A DNA stretch of 64,000 bases from positions 4,976,121 through 5,040,120 of the forward strand of contig CM035360.1 in NCBI GenBank assembly GCA_020137815.1, read 5' to 3'. The notes beneath the pieces were generated by a model, which saw only the letters and a program-made list of their open reading frames with translations, was not told where the DNA came from and did no database searches. A program made the translations under genes and the position numbers. Source of the DNA: Hormiphora californensis (Eukaryota; Ctenophora; Tentaculata; Cydippida; Pleurobrachiidae). Below are positions 1-12,628 of the stretch, piece by piece. Position 1 is the stretch's first letter. Every line of letters begins with the position of its first letter.

Positions 1-330
1 GAAGGGGCATTGGGTAGGGACTAGGGAGAGAAGGGAGAAGAGTGGGGGGAACCATAGTGGCAATTCAACAAGATCTCTGCAGGGGGGGGGGGAGGGGGGT
101 ATTGAGTGGGGGGAGAAACCATAGTGGCAATTCAACAAGATCTCTGCAGGGGGAGAAGGGACATTGTGTGGGGGGGGGTATTGAGTGGGGGGAGAAACCA
201 TAGTGACAATTCAACAAGATATCTGGGGAGAGAAGGGACATTGGGTAGGGGGAGAGAAGGGACATTGGGTAGGGAGAGAAAAGGGACATTGGGTAGGGAG
301 AGAAGGAAATCAAAACGGGGTCTGGCGCGG
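1..330. repeat. Tandem minisatellites, G-rich
   Basis: Two nested tandem arrays. A unit of roughly 75 bp containing ACCATAGTGGCAATTCAACA recurs near 50, 117 and 197. It is followed by a unit of about 24 bp built on GGGACATTGGGTAGGGAGAG, repeated about four times between 232 and 305. The plus strand is strongly G-rich and the open frames across it are repeat artefacts. Confidence 0.8.
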
Positions 331-1059
331 TGCCATACAGCAGCTCCACTATACGTACTGGATGTTGGTAGACGTTGGACGGGTGCTTTAAAGTTGTCCA
401 GGGATAGAGAGCCCTTGGGGTATTCCACATCGTAGTTATAGTTACCCAACCAAGCCTAGGAATTACACATGACCATGTTAATGATAATACACAACCATGT
501 TAATGATAATACACAACCATGTTAATGATAATCATAGCACTGGCAAGTGCCCCGGGCCCAAAAGGGGGGTGTGGGGGCGCAGCCCCCACCTTAAACGGGG
601 GTGTGGGGGCAGAGCCCCCACCTTAGAAATACCCTCTAACTCAAAAAATAAAAGAGAGAGCACACGCAACACTTCTACACACAAGCGCGTTAACCTGCCA
701 GTGCTACTATATACCATTGCAAATTTCGGGGTTTTTGATGCTTTAAAAATGCATGTTCCAGATGAATTAGAGGGATGAAATTTTGTACTCTAAGGGCCCT
801 CATATAGGAGAAGAGGCATACAAAATTTCAGAATGATCGGATGTAAGGTAAAAATTTGCCAGAGGGGTCCCAAAATGCAAAAATGTAAGGGAGGGGACGG
901 GAAACCAGAAATAGTAGAGACTTGCCGTTTGGAACATTGGTTCCTTGCATTATTTGGCGTGGTATAGGCTATGTGAAAACTTCGAAATCGCCATAGTTCA
1001 TTAATTATTCATTAATTATTCATTAATTATTCATTTTAATAACTTAATTGCGTTATATT
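331..1059. other. Non-coding, with short repeats
   Basis: No gene seen. It contains a 25-bp unit (ACACAACCATGTTAATGATA...) in about three copies at 466-532. Two ~38-bp GC-rich self-complementary units (GGGGGCGCAGCCCCC-like) lie at 555-632. The 25-bp unit reappears once at 3433-3460, next to a foldback element. Confidence 0.6.
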
Positions 1060-1531
1060 TCCACTTCGGCTCGTCCTAAAACGTTTTCATGGGTATATTC
1101 CGACTCAAAATAGTCGATTTATGGGGGGTCGTCCCCCGGACAAAAAATCGTATCTCGCACCGTTTAGCCATTATTTGCATATTTATGCTCAAATTCATGA
1201 TTTTATGCATAACCGTTAAAATGTCCACTTCGGCTGACCCTAGAACGTTTTCTTGGGTATTTTCCGACTCAAAATAGTCGATTTATGGGGGGTCGTCCCC
1301 CGGACAAAAATTCGTATCTCGCACCGTTTAGCCGTTATTTGCATATTTATGCTCAAATTTATGCATATTCTTTAAAATTTCCACTTCGGCTGACCCTAGA
1401 ACGTTTTCTTGGGTATATTCCGACTCAAAATAGTCGATTTGTGGGGGGTCGTCCCCCGGACAAAAATTCGTATCTCGCACCGTTTAGCCGTTATTTGCAT
1501 ATTTATGCTCAAATTCATGATTTTATGCATA
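1060..1531. repeat. Satellite array, ~160 bp unit, three copies
   Basis: Units begin with TCCACTTCGGCT at about 1060, 1222 and 1380. Each carries the palindrome CGACTCAAAATAGTCG, a GGGGGGTCGTCCCCCGG stem and a TTATTTGCATATTTATGCTC block. A further partial unit resumes at 2915-2990 after an inserted element. The spurious frames here repeat with the unit. Confidence 0.85.
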
Positions 1532-2914
1532 CCGTAATCTGGGGTAACTTTGTTTTGCAGGGTAACTTTGGACACTTTCAAAATTTGGCTTTTGTCCAAA
1601 ATTACCAACAGATAACGACAGATTTGGCATAATTTTTGGGTGTACAAGTAATTGACCCACAAATATCTAACTAACGGTACAATTATTTTTTCAATTCTAT
1701 GCTAATTAACTCCTAATTAGGGGCAAACATAATTGATGTCAAAATCGCTAAAAATGTTCAAATCAAAATGGGTACCATAGATTTGACCGGGCTAATGACC
1801 GAATCAAGTTTGCTCCATAGAGTGGAGGGGTTTCGATCAAATAATTCGGGGCACCATTTTTCAAACCCGATCAATTACTTTAATTGAGACTAATAGGGGT
1901 GGCTAATGTTACCCCACCATTTTTTGAATTTGGGGTAACTTTGGACGGGGTGCCAAAGTTACCCCACACTACAGGTTTTGTACTTTTGGTGTCTGCAGAG
2001 TTGCCTTAGACCCTCTCTGAATTGTTTAGGGCCATATAACCAAGATTCAGCCCACTCAACGCCCATTTCCATCCATCTATTCGATATGTTAGTAAAAAAA
2101 CTAGGATTTGGAGTATTTTATGAAGCTAAATCACAGAAATCCGGCATGAAACCCATCAAACTTCAATAATTTGGGGTTCCTTATCTATCCTGTAGCTTGT
2201 TAGATGGTATTGGATCTCTAGGCGAATGTTTTAGCTCTTGTAGACAATCTATGCAGGAGCATGGAGATACCAAAACTCCTTTATTTAGCCAGTACCCATA
2301 AGTAGACCACTTCCTGTCTATCCAATTCAGTAAAAAGAACTAACAAATTCGCCTAGAGGGCCAATACACTCTACCAAACTTAAAACTACAGGGTGGATGA
2401 GGAACCCCAAATTACTGAAGTGTGCAGTGATGGGTTTCAGACCGGATGTGGCAACCTCTAAATCAAGTCCGATTGAGCTGAAATTTTATTTCGTTGCTAG
2501 TTTCATCATTCCTCATACCCAAAAAAGTTGGGTCGACATCACCCTGTTGTACTTTTTTAATTTATTGGCCCATTTAAACCCCATTTAAACATTTTATGTT
2601 CATTTATTTATCATTGCAAAATGTTCGGATTTATGTTTGTTCCAATATTACTATCGTGGGGTAACTTTGGACGGGTGTCCAAAGTTACCCCACCCTCATT
2701 CCAAAGTTACCCCATGCCCTAAAACCCCACTTACACTAAAATACACGTTAATTAATGTAATTAAATGAGAGGGGACCAAAAATTTCACTAGTTATATCTG
2801 GTGTACTAGGTCTGGAACGGGATTATTTGGTCCAAAAATTTTCGAGTGTGGTTCTGGCAAGGAGTTATTTTAGGAGAATGCTAAAAAGTGGTACAAAGTT
2901 ACCCCAACTTACGG
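1532..2914. mobile_element. Non-autonomous DNA transposon inserted at TA in the satellite
   Basis: The ends match as inverted repeats: CCGTAATCTGGGGTAACTTTG on the left and the complement of CAAAGTTACCCCAACTTACGG on the right, each next to TA. Joining the flanks restores a continuous satellite unit (TTTATGCA-TA-...CTTTAAAATTTCCAC) like the intact copy near 1370. Internal copies of the GGGGTAACTTTGGAC motif and its complement lie at about 1903-1970 and 2655-2715. No transposase frame is visible. TA duplication suggests a Tc1/mariner-type mobiliser, which is inference. Confidence 0.75.
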
Positions 2915-3010
2915 TACCCTTTAAAATTTCCACTTCGGCTGACCCTAAAACGTTTTCTTGGGTATATTCCGACTCAAAATAGTCGATTTATTACACCAAA
3001 AAGAACAGAA

Positions 3011-3433
3011 ATTTAGTCCAAAAACCAATTAAATAAATTAGTTTGGATGCCCGGGCCCATTTGGTGTCACGGGGGTAAAACCTTTAGGCTACTGTCATAA
3101 ATGATGAATATCGAGAGAGATAAAGAAAAACAAATTGTGATATAAAGAGTGAGATATATCGAGAAAGACGGAGAGATAGTAAGAGAAATATAAATAAAAG
3201 AGAGAAAAAAAGAGAAAGAGGGAAATATGGAGGTGGAGAGTGGGAGAAAGAGGAAAAGAGGGAGAAAGAGATAGAGGGATGGAGAGAAAGAGAAAAGAAA
3301 AACGAGAGATGTGTATTGAAAAATAAACGAGATATGCCATTATTTATGACAGTAGCCTAAAGGTTTTACCCCCGTGACACCAAATGGGCCCGGGCATCCA
3401 AACTAATTTATTTAATTGGTTTTTGGACTAAAT
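3011..3433. mobile_element. Foldback element with ~100 bp inverted arms
   Basis: The left arm (3011 to about 3107) and right arm (about 3336-3433) are almost perfect inverted copies, sharing ATTTAGTCC..., TTTGGATGCCCGGGCCCAT and AAACCTTTAGGCTACTGTCA. The ~225 bp between them is purine-rich (GAGAGA/AAAGA). There is no open frame of note. Arms and size fit a MITE; I see no clear target-site duplication. Confidence 0.8.
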
Positions 3434-3688
3434 ACACAACCATGTTAATGATAATACACAACAATGCCTAGGAACAAAACCTTTCAGGCCAATGCTTTGA
3501 CAGAACACAACCATGTTAAGGACAAAGTGTATGGGTGTGGACTGTTATAGCATGGAGCAAACTGTTAAAATAGGGGGTTTGTATGAAAGACTCTGTCAGG
3601 CCAATACTCTGACAATGAGCACTTGATCCCGGGACCCGGATCCGGGTTGCGTTTGAAATAAAAAATGAGACCCAACCAAGATCAAGTC

Positions 3689-3945
3689 TTAACTTATCAA
3701 AATACCATCTAAAACTCTCCAAAACTCTCTAAAACTTACAGCAGGTATTTTTGGACACCCTTCAGCACAGAAGGACCGAAAGTTGGTGAAAATGTCAGGG
3801 TAAAATATGCCATTGTTACAGTAGACAGTTATACTTCCCGCGGGGCGATTCTTTTCATCGATCTTTCCCAGGTAGTCAATGTGGTCCCCAACCCTGAAGA
3901 GTGAAAGGTTTGTGGAAGAAAGAGAGAGAGGGAGAGGGAGAGAGA

Positions 3946-3993
<48 letters not shown>

Positions 3994-4504
3994 TGGAAAG
4001 AGAAGAGACAGATGATACTCACGAATGAATGCATCTTGGATCATCCTTCATGCCATAATTGTCTTCCCAAAATGTCTTGACTTTACCCTTCAGATCGCCT
4101 ACATTGGCGGGTTCAATGTTCCGGAACCTGTTTTGGAACGTCCACGTGCTTATCTAGGTGGGGATTTATTGAGTAATAATATGTGGGGAGAAGTTGTGGA
4201 TCGTATTGAGATCATAGGGCCGGAGGCTTCTCGCCCAACAAACTAAACTCCTGTTTGGATAACCCGCTCTAGCTTGTTGTTCTCCACCCCTCAACAACTC
4301 TGAGCACATTGTCACGCGTCCATCTTATACATACTGACTTGTTGACTCAACAACATCTGACCCCTACCTGACACTCGACAAAGATGGTCGCGTCATGTAG
4401 CATTGCTGTGCCATCTGTGGTTAGTGCTGCTGTTTCTGAGACCGGTGTCAGGGTCAGCTCATACCTCCACTCATCAGGAAGCGGACAGATCGCATTCCCT
4501 CGAA
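3689..4504 (-). CDS. Unrecognised spliced gene, partial (three exons)
   Basis: Three minus-strand exons with matching phases. Exon 4368-4504 follows a CCCCCAG acceptor and reads RGNAICPLPDEWRYELTL... to ...IFVECQ before GTAGGG. Exon 4023-4153 follows a CTAG acceptor and reads ISTWTFQNRFRNIEPANV... to ...RCIHS before GTGAGT. Exon 3689-3893 follows a TTCAG acceptor and reads VGDHIDYLGKIDEKNRPAGS..., ending in TAA. Together they give about 157 residues with a biased, protein-like composition and several Cys, Trp and Phe residues in the last exon. The 5' end is missing: no start codon is found upstream of 4504. A strong internal GTAAGT in the last exon means the 3' end could also differ. The second intron is largely a GA/CT microsatellite. 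I do not recognise the family and assign no function. Confidence 0.5.
3920..3984. repeat. (GA)n microsatellite
   Basis: GA tract on the plus strand. It lies in the intron between the second and third exons of the unrecognised minus-strand gene, so the sense strand reads CT. Confidence 0.95.
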
Positions 4505-5195
4505 CTGGGGGTGATATATATCGTTATTGTTGGTGGTACACCTCAGGCATTGACGGACGAGAACAGCGGTCAGAGCATTGGCCTGACATTGACCCAATTA
4601 CAACACACGAGCCGACAAACTGGGAACATTTCAACCCCCATGCGTCGTTCCCAGCGTCCAAAACTAACAATGTATGCTTTTTTAGACGCTGTGAACCACG
4701 CTAAGTCGCCTGACACTGTGGACGACACAAGGGGAGCGCTATGCGTGTGGCTCAATATATAACGGAGTACCACTGTTATGCAGTCTGTGTGGTTGGCACC
4801 CCCGCTCCTAGTACAATAAATTACCTGCGGTAACAAGGATCAAAGATAACAAGATAATATACATCTCTCCACAACAAGGTCTGCTGTAACTAGTCTCTCC
4901 AATACTCTACTAGGGAGACTTTTCTAAAGTATCTCTCGGAGTAGCTACAGGGCAAACAACATGTAGACAAAGCGAGTCATGAAATATATAGGAGTGTGTT
5001 GGTGAATCGGGTCCGTGGATAATATCAAAAGATATTTCGGGTAACACTGGTGACAGCAGGGAAAACTTGATCTGTCCCTTGATCTTGTGTCATGACTAAT
5101 AATTAGAGTGGTCAAATATATGAAGGTTAAGTCCAAATAAAAAACACGTTATCTCAAGGGGTTGATAAAAACAAGAATTAAACGCAGTTAATAAG
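4505..5195. other. Intergenic, no clear gene
   Basis: Lies between the unrecognised gene and the 3' end of eIF3h. It may include missing upstream exons of the unrecognised gene, but I could not find a phase-consistent one. It holds one copy of a dispersed motif (CAGAGCATTGGCCTGACA near 4574). Confidence 0.4.
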
Positions 5196-7973
<2,778 letters not shown>

Positions 7974-8418
7974 ACCTGGAAACACACACAAGCTCTGTGT
8001 TACTAGCTCCTTATTAGTTAATTAATTAATCAATCAATCAATCAATTAATTAACTCACATCTTATCGAAAATAATGCAATGGGGTCTTTGTAAAGGTTTG
8101 GTTTACATTAAAAAAGTGTCACAAATCACGAGAACTAGGTACAAAATATCTCTCTTTCCCATGTCGACAAAATATTTTCTTATAAAAAGTATGCTAACAA
8201 ATACCACACACAAACGATCACAAAACTTTAATAGCTCTAATATAATATGCGAACTATTAATTGTTTAATATGAGTGATAAAAATTCCAAAAGTATTTCTC
8301 TCAAAATATAGGAAAATCACGTCCCTAGTAATATATCAGCAACTCCGATATGGAGAACAATCAACACTATCGTCGACAACTCTCCCTTCCCCTTTAATCC
8401 ATCTACCTAACGTACTCT

Positions 8419-10329
8419 CTAGTATCCCTGCCTTGGTTGTAAAACTGACATACAAAACTCATAGGTTGCATTAATTATCCCCCAGGTTATTAGTGCACGA
8501 GTGAAGTTTAGCTGGACCCCATAGTAGATGGATCTTATCTTGTAGTTCCGCTCTACCAACACTGCCTAGGGGTGGAGTTGTGAATTAATGAGATATAGAA
8601 TTTGCAAACATCTCACAGAGTATAAAATGTTGCCAAGTTAGAGTTGAACAAAACAAATAAAATGCTTACAAGTTTGTTTGATTGATTGCAATGACACATT
8701 TATCTACCTTGCCTTAAAATGCTCGACAATGTCTGTTGGTAATGTAAAGGAGGGTTCAGCACCTACCTTGCAAGATGATATGAGGGACTGGTTTTGGCGG
8801 GTCATCTGTTTCTGCTGATAACTCTTCACCACGTTGACAGGGTATATCAAACTGCTGTTCAGACCACCTGATGGGAGAGATAGAGAGATAGAAAGAGAGA
8901 TACATAGGGGTACACAGAGTGAGAGAGGTGAAATATTTTTGGCCTGCATTAATATAGCTGCAGCTATAATAGTGCAACAGTGTGTAAGCAATTTTCGGTT
9001 GGGCAACAGCTTAGACACACTTGTCATGTTCTAACCCTCCTTTACATTTGTAAAGGGATAGGGGTCGAGCTAGGCAAGTACACACATACCTAGCATGGCT
9101 CCACAGATAAAATCATTCAGGAAGCGGGTTTGTTTAGAAGATCCCGTGGGTAGCAAATCCCGGAGTGGGGATCGCAGTAGAAAGAAGAGGGAGTTTGTCG
9201 TGCAGTTGCGGATTAGAATCAAGCTAAGTCCTCTATACCACATGCTAATACTTTTCAGATGGTGCCTGGTAAAGAAAGAGGAAAGGGTTTCAGTTTTTGT
9301 AGGATTTACAAATACCAACAGCACACTTCAGTAGAGAATGTAAAATCATGAGCACACATAAGAAACACAAAACTACATAATTACCTAATTAGTAATTACC
9401 TAATTAGTAATTACCTACCGTAGATCAAGAGTGTTCTTTATTTTCCCGTGGAATGCCGGGGTTAGAAGTAAGCTCTGGCCCCTCTCAAAGGGCGTCCCCA
9501 GCATGGCTTCACTAACACCAGTTAGACATGAGGCGAGAATTGTCCGTTGTGTTGGGTTCGACACACTGGCAGGGAGTTTCTGAAAATATATATAGTTTCA
9601 GTACTGGAGAGTGTAAAATGTTTCTGAAAATACAATAATTCCATCAAGAGTGTCTAACTAGTGTGCTTTGAGTACTCTTTTCCGGATGAAATGTAGAGAT
9701 AATAATAGACATTGTGAGACATGCAGTGAACTGTGAGACATTATTATATGCAGTGATAGGAGAAATGTGCATGTTGGAAGGTGGAATGAAGCCAAAACAG
9801 AGCTGTTTTAACTTAATCAAGAGAGTTTTGTGAGTCACAAGTGTATAAAATGTTCTGAAAATTGGAAACAATTAGCAAACATAATATCGAATTTTGTAAC
9901 CATAGCAACCTTTCTCGCATGGTAACCATAGCAACCTTTCTCACCTGGTGATAAGTCTCGTAGAGGCCCCACATTAGGCAGACCTGTCCGGACTTGTTGC
10001 AGAGGGGCAGGGCGAGACCTCGGAATAGCATTGATGCACCCTCCTTACGGACCTGATGGGGTGGGAATAATAAGGATAAGCGAGAAGATCTTGCGATAAA
10101 AAGCGGTGATGTCCATGCAAGCGGTGATGTCCATGCAAGAGAGAATCATATCATGGACACAAAATTAAGCTCTATATACCTGTCGTAGTGCCATTCTAAA
10201 GTTGACTCCATAGATTTGTTGTCTAAAGATGACTTTGTTGATAGGGAATGTGATTGTAACGTTAGTTATCCCCGCAATCCAGCCAGACAGGTAGTGCGGC
10301 CATACCGCCTGGCCGCCGCCTACACCCAT
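8419..10329 (-). CDS. SLC25A51: Mitochondrial carrier, SLC25A51/52-type NAD+ transporter
   Basis: Seven exons on the minus strand, phases consistent: 10180-10329, 9945-10052, 9419-9579, 9090-9265, 8767-8867, 8708-8732 and 8419-8561. They total 864 nt and 287 aa, close to the ~297 aa of human SLC25A51. The start ATG (MGVGGGQAVW) is preceded at once by an in-frame TAG. The three carrier repeats show FPINKVIFRQQ, TPFERGQSLL and YPVNVVKSYQQ at the positions of the P-x-(D/E)-x-x-(K/R) motif. FRGLALPLCNKSGQV, MWYRGLSLILIRN, LNDFICGAML and ALITWGIINATYEF match the MCART1/SLC25A51 branch rather than other carriers. The family sits in the inner mitochondrial membrane and imports NAD+. Exon 6 is a 25-nt microexon. 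The gene ends 446 bp upstream of the eIF3h start on the same strand. Confidence 0.93.
9031..9086. repeat. Dispersed short repeat (CTAACCCTCCTTTACATTT...GAGCTAGGCAAGTAC)
   Basis: TTCTAACCCTCCTTTACATT and the adjoining GGTCGAGCTAGGCAAGTAC are found again, rearranged around a hairpin, at 23168-23276. A piece of the first block lies at 8740-8757. It is likely the end of a small transposon within SLC25A51 intron 4. Confidence 0.55.
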
Positions 10330-10849
10330 CTACATGCTAGATGAGGAGTGAGGTATTAGTATAGGGTGAGGTATGTGGTCAGTGTTGTCAGATTTGGGAA
10401 TGCATGAACCAGAGAAGACGGGGGATTGTAGTCGGGAGAGTGGACAGGTAGTGCTAGCAAAAAAAGGTCATAGTTTAGGACATAAAATAGTAATATCTTA
10501 GCATAAGAATGTTAAAAACGTGAAATAAAATTTAAACAAATAATTCAAACTGTCTCCAAGACAGAGAAGAGAGGTCTAAGGTACTTTGCAAATAAAGTAC
10601 GCAGCTAAGCGCTACTGCTAAACTCGAGCTCAATAAGGTTCTCAAGTCATTTCCGCAAAGGCAACACCTACTATAACTGTCCAGTAGTAGACAAATAAAT
10701 ACGACACAGTCGATACATATTACACACACAGAAATAACTCTCCGCACAGTCAGTTTTACATACCTACAGTCTTCACACAAACACAAACAATTGTGTTTAA
10801 TATCACTATGGTCACGCACTCTTCATATGTTACTATGGTAACACACACA

Positions 10850-12315
10850 TCACGTGAACATGAGCGTAGATTGGGCCCATTTTTGTACCGCACTGGGGAG
10901 ATTGCATGTTTTCACTATGGTCATCAAGTCCATGATATCCACGTTGAGATACATTTGCCGGTAATCCTTCTGAACCTTTCCCTGCCGGGATGACAAGTTT
11001 CGGACAAGTTGGCATTGGGTTAGTTTCTCGACTGCTCGCACCGCCAGATCTCGATTAGGAATGGCGTTCAGCTTACTTCCTTCAAACGTAACAAACTGAG
11101 AGGGAATGGGGTGGTTAGAGGGGATTTATATGATAATAGGGGGCCCTAAGACTTATTGTAGTAGCTACCCTCGCTCCTATATAACTAAACTAACCGTAAC
11201 CGCACTTTTAGAATTGACGACCCCTCTCCATCAACATGCCCCCAGCCCATAATACAGGTTACCCCAAAACCAGACCCTCCTCTCACTTAATATGCCCACC
11301 AAAATCAAAACCAACTCACCTCCTTGTACTCGTAGAGGACCATCTCCAAGTTGAAGGGTTGGTTAGCATGCCTAGCAGAGAGACGAGCCATAGCAATCAA
11401 CAGACTGCACTCCAGCTTACTCAGACTTCTGATCAACACTGCCACCGAATCTTTAAAATAACTGACCAACCGACCCTCAAACCCCTCAATGTTGATCTTG
11501 GGAGAAGTCGCATCGAGGTCCACTGCAATCCAAAACAAAATGTTTTTGAGAACTTTGATATTCCTGGTGAAGTTATAGATACGCTCCAAATAAACTCGAA
11601 TCTTGTTCCCCTCCGTATCATTTAGTGTCTTTTTAACCTCTTTACACCACGATGACGATTTGATGGTGGAAGGGCACAACAGTTCCTCCACCACCACCAT
11701 ATAACTATCAAATGTGTCAGGTCCGTAGAGGTAGAGCTGGCGATGGGAGAACCGGGATTTAACTCTCTTCTCCATAAGCTCCATGACATCCTGTCTACAT
11801 GTTAAACCCACCACCGCAAGAGGTGTCGATTTGGATTGTGATAGATCGAATAAGTTGTACAGGAGGTGTTGGTTATGGTGCTGGGTAAACAGATCAAATT
11901 CATCCAAAATGAACACCACCGATTGGTTGCCCTTGCCCCCGGAGCTCAGGGTTTCCAGGAGAAATGTCATGGTTGCTGCAAAGGATGTCAAGTTGAGATC
12001 CTCCAATTTCTCCTCTGAGCACATCTGTTTAGCAATCTCCTTGAGCGCCTGTTGGTCAGTCTCACAGACATACCCGTTCAGATAGACAAATACAAAGGAT
12101 GTGATGCAGTTACTCCTGATTTTATCGAGAGTGTAATTGACGAGGGATGACTTCCCAGAGCCCCGTGGTCCTATGAGGAGGCAGGAGTTTCCCTCACCGT
12201 TATTTATTGTACTGAGCAGCAAATCGTAAAGCTGGGTCTGCACTGATTCACTGTTGATAGGCAGCACGTCTGATGCCCGCAACTCCTTCAGTATGGCTTC
12301 TTTAACCCCGCTCAT
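10850..12315 (-). CDS. ORC4: Origin recognition complex subunit 4
   Basis: Two exons on the minus strand, 11320-12315 and 10850-11095, joined in phase 0 across a 224-bp intron; 413 aa against 436 aa in human. The AAA+ core is clear: Walker A GPRGSGKS near residue 50 and Walker B FILDEFD near residue 135. Then come LYNLFDLSQ, the sensor region VVGLTCRQDVMELMEKRVKS and RFSHRQ. The second exon forms the winged-helix C terminus (FVTFEGSKLN... to SAVQKWAQSTLMFT), matching the human PTDVRQWATSS end. ORC4 is an ATP-binding subunit of the nuclear complex that marks replication origins and loads MCM. The N terminus is about 20 residues shorter than in human. It lies 521 bp upstream of the SLC25A51 start, in the same orientation. 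Confidence 0.96.
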
Positions 12316-12628
12316 AATAGCTACTAGGGAATGTGTGAGGGGTCAGAAGAGATTCTTAGAATAATAATAAAGGTTTGGGGATCTCAAGCATAAACTTTAG
12401 GCTCGAGAGCCTAGCCCACAGACTACGATATTATCAGGCAGCGTGTTTACGGGGGTATTGAAAACAACCATGGATTATAGTGAAATCGTATTGATTAAAA
12501 AACCATAAAAACTGCATTTAGTGTTCACTGTTCATTGTTCAAATAGAGGTCAGCAAGGAGTATACTGTTCGGGGAACCATAACTTGAAACACTAGATTAC
12601 CACTTACACCCATACATGAAAATAAAAA
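12316..12628. other. Short intergenic spacer
   Basis: 313 bp between the ORC4 start and the end of the zinc-finger gene. I see no gene. It must hold both the ORC4 promoter and the upstream gene's 3' UTR if the genes are transcribed separately. Confidence 0.5.

Noticed and set aside
1285-1662. Frames with repeated peptide blocks
   Set aside because: Copies of the ~160 bp satellite. The same peptide recurs because the DNA unit does.
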